DNA of 7,449 nucleotides from Candidatus Magasanikbacteria bacterium RIFOXYD12_FULL_33_17 (GTDB taxonomy: Bacteria; Patescibacteriota; Patescibacteriia; Magasanikbacterales; UBA922), in the NCBI GenBank assembly GCA_001783255.1, contig MFRB01000105.1, positions 1-7,449 of the forward strand. Reading direction: 5' to 3'. Below, in pieces: positions 4,331 to 7,449 of the stretch (position 1 is the stretch's first letter; each line of letters starts with the position of its first letter). The translations under genes and the position numbers were made by a program. The notes beneath the pieces are model-generated. The model had not been told where the DNA came from. It did no database searches and was given only the letters and a program-made list of their open reading frames with translations.

Positions 4331-6330
4331 TATTTCTTATCATCCACCACTTCACCCTCAACAGAATCACCTTCATCCTTTCCGACCGAGTCGGATCCGC
4401 CTTGGGTGGACTTTTCACTTGAATCACCTTCCGCGTTTGTCTGCGCATTGTCCGCGTTATTCTGCGTCTGAGCTTGCTCAGCCTGATACATCTTCACACC
4501 AATAGCTTGTGCTGCAGTAGACAATTCTTCAGAAACTTTTTTGATTTCTTCAATATCATCTTTTTCTTTTACTTCTTTCATCTTAGCTAATGCATCATTT
4601 ACTTTTTGTTTTTCTTCTTCTGTCACTTCAATCTTTCCACCCGAGGCGGATCCGCCTTGGGCGGACTTTTCTTCTATATCTTTCATCATTTTTTCTGTGG
4701 TGTAAACCATAGTGTCAGCTGTATTTTTGATATCAATCATTTCACGTTTTTTCTTATCTTCATCAGCGTGAGCTTCAGCATCTTTTTTCATCTTTTCGAT
4801 TTCTTCATCAGAAAGTCCAGAAGAAGCTTCAATACGAATTGATTGTTCTTTACCAGTTCCTTTATCTTTGGCAGATACTTGCAACACACCATTAGCATCA
4901 ATATCAAATTTTACTTCAATTTGTGGAACACCACGTGGAGCTGGTGGAATACCATCAAGCATAAATCTTCCAAGAGCTTTGTTGTCTACTGCCATTTCAC
5001 GTTCACCTTGCAAAACATGGATTTCTACACTTGGCTGATTGTCAGCTGCGGTAGAGAATACTTGAGTTTTACTTGTTGGAATAGTTGTATTTCTATCAAT
5101 TAATTTGGTACAAACTCCACCAAGAGTTTCGAGCCCTAGTGAAAGTGGTGTGACATCTAAAAGTAAAATTTCTTTGCCCAAGTCACCTTGCAATTGTCCA
5201 GCTTGGATAGCAGCACCAACAGCAACGACTTCGTCTGGATTGACAGTAATGTTTGGTTTTTTGCCAAAGAATTTTTCTACACTTTGTTGTACCAAAGGCA
5301 TACGAGTCATACCACCGACCAAAACTATTTCGTTGATTTCAGATTTTTGCATTTTGGCATCTTCCAAAGCTTTTCTAACAGGTCCCATAGTTTTTTCTAC
5401 CAAATCAGCGACAAGCTCTTCCAATCTAGCACGACTAAGTTTCAAGTTCAAATGTTTTGGACCTTCAGCGCCAGAAGTGATGAAAGGTTCGTTGACCTCA
5501 GCATCCACTGTACTTGATAATTCAATTTTTACTTTTTCAGCAGCATCTTTGACACGTTGTAATGACAATGGATCTTTACTAAGATCTATACCTTCTGTTT
5601 TTTTGAATTCTTCTAGAATCCATTCCATAATTTTTTTGTCGAAATCATCACCACCAAGATGAGTATCACCATTAGTTGAAAGTACTTCCACAGTAGATTG
5701 TTCACCATCATGAGAAATATCTAGAACTGAAACATCAAAAGTACCACCACCCAAATCATAAACCATGATTTTTTGGTCACCTTTTTTGTCAAAGCCATAA
5801 GCAAAAGCAGCTGCTGTTGGTTCATTGATAATACGAGCAACTTTTAGTCCAGCGATTTCACCAGCAGCAATTGTTGCTTGTCTTTGTGAATCGTCGAAAT
5901 AAGCAGGCACAGTGATTACAGCTTCGGTAATTTTTTCACCAAGCTTTTCTTCAGCATCAGCTTTCAATTTTTGCAAAATCATAGCTGAAATTTCTGGAGG
6001 TGTATATTCTTTGTCCCCCATTTTTATTTTCAATTTGTCACCATCTTTGATAATAGTATATGGCGAATGTTCTATAATATCTTTTACTTCTTTATCTTCA
6101 AATCTGCGACCAATAAGACGCTTTATTGAATATAAAGTATTATTTGGATTGGTTACAGCTTGACGCTTTGCAAGCTGACCCACAAGACGTTCACTTGTTT
6201 TTGACATAGCAACGACAGATGGTGTAGTACGATTTCCTTCTTTATTTTCTAATACTTTTGGCTGACCACCTTCGATGATAGCCATACATGAATTGGTTGT
6301 TCCCAAATCGATTCCTAATATTTTTGACAT
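4330..6330 (-). CDS. dnaK: Chaperone DnaK (Hsp70)
   Basis: This ATP-driven chaperone binds exposed hydrophobic segments of client proteins, working with DnaJ and normally GrpE in the cytoplasm. At 666 residues it is about 28 longer than E. coli DnaK. The nucleotide-binding domain has the phosphate-1 motif GIDLGTTNS (6-14), NEPTAAAFAYG (169-179), the phosphate-2 motif VYDLGGGTFD (190-199) and VLVGGMTRMP (336-345). The linker LLLDVTPLS is at 389-397. The substrate-binding domain and lid run to about 618, followed by a disordered acidic tail ending EVVDDKK. Two in-frame insertions of the pattern SxQGGSxSxG (556-565 in the lid, 641-650 in the tail) are encoded by a palindromic repeat, and a heptapeptide duplication lies at 621-634. 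The ATG lacks a Shine-Dalgarno sequence. The 87-base leader contains a small hairpin but no CIRCE element. No grpE or hrcA adjoins it. Confidence 0.98.
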   Translation of the reverse strand: MSKILGIDLGTTNSCMAIIEGGQPKVLENKEGNRTTPSVVAMSKTSERLVGQLAKRQAVTNPNNTLYSIKRLIGRRFEDKEVKDIIEHSPYTIIKDGDKLKIKMGDKEYTPPEISAMILQKLKADAEEKLGEKITEAVITVPAYFDDSQRQATIAAGEIAGLKVARIINEPTAAAFAYGFDKKGDQKIMVYDLGGGTFDVSVLDISHDGEQSTVEVLSTNGDTHLGGDDFDKKIMEWILEEFKKTEGIDLSKDPLSLQRVKDAAEKVKIELSSTVDAEVNEPFITSGAEGPKHLNLKLSRARLEELVADLVEKTMGPVRKALEDAKMQKSEINEIVLVGGMTRMPLVQQSVEKFFGKKPNITVNPDEVVAVGAAIQAGQLQGDLGKEILLLDVTPLSLGLETLGGVCTKLIDRNTTIPTSKTQVFSTAADNQPSVEIHVLQGEREMAVDNKALGRFMLDGIPPAPRGVPQIEVKFDIDANGVLQVSAKDKGTGKEQSIRIEASSGLSDEEIEKMKKDAEAHADEDKKKREMIDIKNTADTMVYTTEKMMKDIEEKSAQGGSASGGKIEVTEEEKQKVNDALAKMKEVKEKDDIEEIKKVSEELSTAAQAIGVKMYQAEQAQTQNNADNAQTNAEGDSSEKSTQGGSDSVGKDEGDSVEGEVVDDKK
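4378..4416. repeat. Palindromic repeat, copy A (in dnaK tail)
   Basis: This 39-base segment matches 4633-4671 at 35 positions. Its 30-base core (4381-4410) is a palindrome centred on GGATCC, each half being a small stem-loop (TCCGACCGAGTCGGA and TCCGCCTTGGGTGGA). On the dnaK strand it encodes S-T-Q-G-G-S-D-S-V-G (residues 641-650). It is far more GC-rich than the surrounding gene. Confidence 0.85.
4430..4471. repeat. In-frame 21-base tandem duplication in dnaK tail
   Basis: Units 4430-4450 and 4451-4471 each begin TCCGCGTT, followed two bases later by TCTGCG. They agree at 14 of the first 16 positions and then diverge. Because 21 bases equals seven codons, the copies encode QTQNNAD and NAQTNAE (residues 621-634). 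TCYGCG words recur every 10-11 bases, giving an inner half-repeat. Confidence 0.75.
4633..4671. repeat. Palindromic repeat, copy B (in DnaK lid region)
   Basis: The 30-base core (4636-4665) is a palindrome centred on GGATCC with 13 of 15 positions complementary. Each half folds by itself (TCCACCCGAGGCGGA and TCCGCCTTGGGCGGA). On the dnaK strand it encodes S-A-Q-G-G-S-A-S-G-G (residues 556-565), between lid helices at a point where E. coli DnaK has a short GDKLP-type turn. It lies exactly 255 bases (85 codons) from copy A and in the same frame. Confidence 0.85.
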
Positions 6331-6344
6331 ATTGTATATATTAA

Positions 6345-6362
6345 TCTCGAAGCGGAGCGAGA
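6345..6362 (-). other. Short hairpin in dnaK leader
   Basis: TCTCG and CGAGA pair around an 8-base loop, about 15 bases upstream of the dnaK ATG. The segment 6345-6390 is visibly richer in G and C than its surroundings. It does not match CIRCE (TTAGCACTC-N9-GAGTGCTAA), so HrcA control is not supported. It could be an RNA leader structure or a fragment of a dispersed repeat. Confidence 0.35.
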
Positions 6363-6417
6363 GATCTGTAGACCCTGCGTGCTTTCGGAATGTTTATTTA
6401 TATTTTTAATTAGTTAA

Positions 6418-6804
6418 TTATTTTTTATTATTATCCATAAGCTCCAATGTTTTTGCAAATATTTTAGCAATTAATGTCGGAATAAAATCAAGCATAATAC
6501 CACTTTTTCCATATGAACTCCTAATTAATCGAGGTAACCCTTTTACTATTATTTGGTCAATGCCCATTTTTTTTCCTTCACAAATCATTTTTGCAGCATT
6601 CTCAATTAATTTATCTCTGGCCCCAAATTCTTTTCTATCAACATCATGAAAATTTGGATCAATTTTTTCTATATATAAGGCTTCATTTGTAGGACCATTC
6701 CCCACTGAATTCCACTCAAGTTTCCACTCTTTAAATAAATTTTCAAATTCAAATTCGAAATATCTTACAAATTTTTCTTGTTCTTCATTTATTATTTCTG
6801 ACAT
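6418..6804 (-). CDS. Uncharacterised 128-residue protein
   Basis: I do not recognise this protein. The N-terminal third is charged and aromatic (KFVRYFEFEFENLFKEWKLEW, spanning residues 11-31), and the middle is mixed. The C-terminal part (102-122, GIMLDFIPTLIAKIFAKTLEL) is a hydrophobic helix that could be amphipathic or loosely membrane-associated, although it contains charged residues and is not a clear transmembrane segment. There is no signal peptide. It follows the GNAT gene by only 5 bases and probably shares its transcript. It ends 87 bases before dnaK, with no clear terminator between, so read-through into dnaK is possible. Confidence 0.75.
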   Translation of the reverse strand: MSEIINEEQEKFVRYFEFEFENLFKEWKLEWNSVGNGPTNEALYIEKIDPNFHDVDRKEFGARDKLIENAAKMICEGKKMGIDQIIVKGLPRLIRSSYGKSGIMLDFIPTLIAKIFAKTLELMDNNKK

Positions 6805-6809
6805 ATATT

Positions 6810-7337
6810 TTATTTACTTGGATAAATACGATATTCCACTTCATCAAGCTGTTGGCCTCCCATACCAACTTTTTCATATTCGTCTTCTATCACACCACCA
6901 ATACTTTCTGCTATTTTTCTACTTGCAATGTTTCTTTTATCAACTGGGTAAATGATATATTCATATTTTATATTTTCATCTGCCCATTTTTTTAAACCTT
7001 GCAAAGCTTCTCGTCCATATTTGTTACCATGTGAACTTTTCTTAGTCCAAACCCCAAAATGAGGATGAAGAGTATCAATATGATGAAGTCCTGTAATACC
7101 TACAAATTCTCCAGAATCTTTTTTCAAAATAGACAAAACAATTTCTTCCCCTTTTTTCATATTCTCTACAGTGCTAGAAATAAAGGTATCGGTTTCTTCT
7201 ATTTTTTCGGCTGGTTTGGGAACCATATAAGTAACAATCTCTGGAGAAAATTCTTTAAATATATCTTCCCGATATTTTTCTGAAACAGGTATTAGCCTAA
7301 GTCTTTCTGTTTCTATTTCAATATTTAATAAATCCAT
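6810..7337 (-). CDS. GNAT-family N-acetyltransferase (RimJ/RimL-like)
   Basis: This protein probably transfers an acetyl group from acetyl-CoA to an amine; the substrate cannot be told from sequence. At 175 residues it has the usual length of the Acetyltransf_3 (RimJ/RimL-like) branch. The N-terminal ETERLRLIPV (9-18) is the typical first strand. HPHFGVWTKKSSHGNKYGREAL (91-112) covers motif A, with HGNKYG in the acetyl-CoA pyrophosphate loop where Q/RxxGxG/A is usual. NIASRKIAESIGG (136-148) matches the N-x-x-S-x-x-x-x-x-x-x-G motif B. No signal peptide or membrane segment is present. It is the first visible gene of the minus-strand series, 5 bases before the 128-residue protein. A palindrome lies 5 bases upstream of its ATG, and no Shine-Dalgarno sequence is visible. 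Confidence 0.9.
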   Translation of the reverse strand: MDLLNIEIETERLRLIPVSEKYREDIFKEFSPEIVTYMVPKPAEKIEETDTFISSTVENMKKGEEIVLSILKKDSGEFVGITGLHHIDTLHPHFGVWTKKSSHGNKYGREALQGLKKWADENIKYEYIIYPVDKRNIASRKIAESIGGVIEDEYEKVGMGGQQLDEVEYRIYPSK

Positions 7338-7341
7338 ATTA

Positions 7342-7356
7342 TTAAGAATATCTTAA
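7342..7356. promoter_or_regulatory. Palindrome TTAAGA-ATA-TCTTAA upstream of the GNAT gene
   Basis: This is a perfect 6-base inverted repeat around a 3-base centre, ending 5 bases from the ATG at 7337. Position and symmetry would suit an operator or a leader hairpin. It is AT-rich and short, so chance is a real alternative. The rest of 7357-7398 shows no recognisable feature. Confidence 0.3.
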
Positions 7357-7398
7357 CAGCTTAGGATGTTCAGTCCACCACTGCCAGTTAATTAGTGT

Positions 7399-7423
7399 AA
7401 TTCGTTTAACATTCGTGTTATTT
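7399..7423. repeat. Second copy of the AATTCGTT-family intergenic repeat
   Basis: The first 11 bases, AATTCGTTTAA, are identical to 918-928, and ATTCGTGTT (7411-7419) is identical to the reverse complement of 962-970 in the other arm of that inverted repeat. It lies between genes at the window edge, as the first copy does, supporting a dispersed intergenic repeat family. Confidence 0.5.
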
Positions 7424-7449
7424 GTTTTTCTTCACCACTTTCACACTTA

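Noticed and set aside
5105..5662. 185-codon open frame on the + strand opposite dnaK
   Set aside because: It lies wholly within strongly conserved dnaK coding sequence on the other strand and its translation is Ser/Pro/Thr-rich without any family signature, so it is a shadow frame.
6331..6417. CIRCE/HrcA operator before dnaK
   Set aside because: The only inverted repeat is TCTCG-N8-CGAGA, which does not match TTAGCACTC-N9-GAGTGCTAA.
7342..7431. 29-codon minus-strand frame (contains INWQWWTEHPKLLRYS) upstream of the GNAT gene
   Set aside because: There is a stop at both ends, no plausible start codon, and it overlaps the AATTCGTT repeat and the palindrome. A degraded gene remnant is possible but unsupported.

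Overview
The window is AT-rich, compact, and organised in short gene strings. None of its start codons has a convincing Shine-Dalgarno sequence, and TGA is used as a stop (end of the first gene). With a DUF3467 protein and several poorly characterised small proteins, this suggests a member of the Candidate Phyla Radiation (Patescibacteria, perhaps a Parcubacteria-like lineage). That placement is inference, since no rRNA or other phylogenetic marker was analysed.

Layout. On the + strand, 1-866 holds the 3' end of a divergent thymidylate-synthase-fold gene, overlapping by ATGA with a DUF218/YdcF-like gene. A bidirectional hairpin terminator (873-897) and an inverted repeat (918-980) fill the convergent intergenic region. 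All other genes lie on the minus strand. In transcription order they are: a GNAT acetyltransferase (7337-6810), an unrecognised 128-residue protein (6804-6418), dnaK (6330-4330), a 231-base gap with repeats, a likely terminator and a weak promoter, then a tight string of an unrecognised acidic protein (4098-3490), a DUF3467 protein (3469-3167), an enlarged Maf-like protein (3162-2113) and dnaJ (2107-1013).

Function. DnaK and DnaJ are the Hsp70/Hsp40 pair that folds and rescues proteins. Their genes are separated by three unrelated genes and by an apparent transcriptional boundary. No grpE or hrcA gene and no CIRCE operator is visible, so the usual heat-shock operon has been rearranged here.

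The most unusual signal is in the 3' part of dnaK. A GC-rich, about 30-base double palindrome centred on GGATCC occurs twice, in frame, exactly 255 bases apart, adding the decapeptide pattern SxQGGSxSxG to the substrate-domain lid and to the C-terminal tail. Between the copies lies an in-frame 21-base duplication, and immediately after the stop codon a 9-base-period tandem repeat continues in the same frame. Together they look like a small palindromic repeat family that invades coding DNA, similar in principle to the Rickettsia palindromic elements. The second point of interest is the truncated thymidylate-synthase-like protein. It has Asp where canonical enzymes have the uracil-recognising Asn, the state known from dCMP hydroxymethylases.
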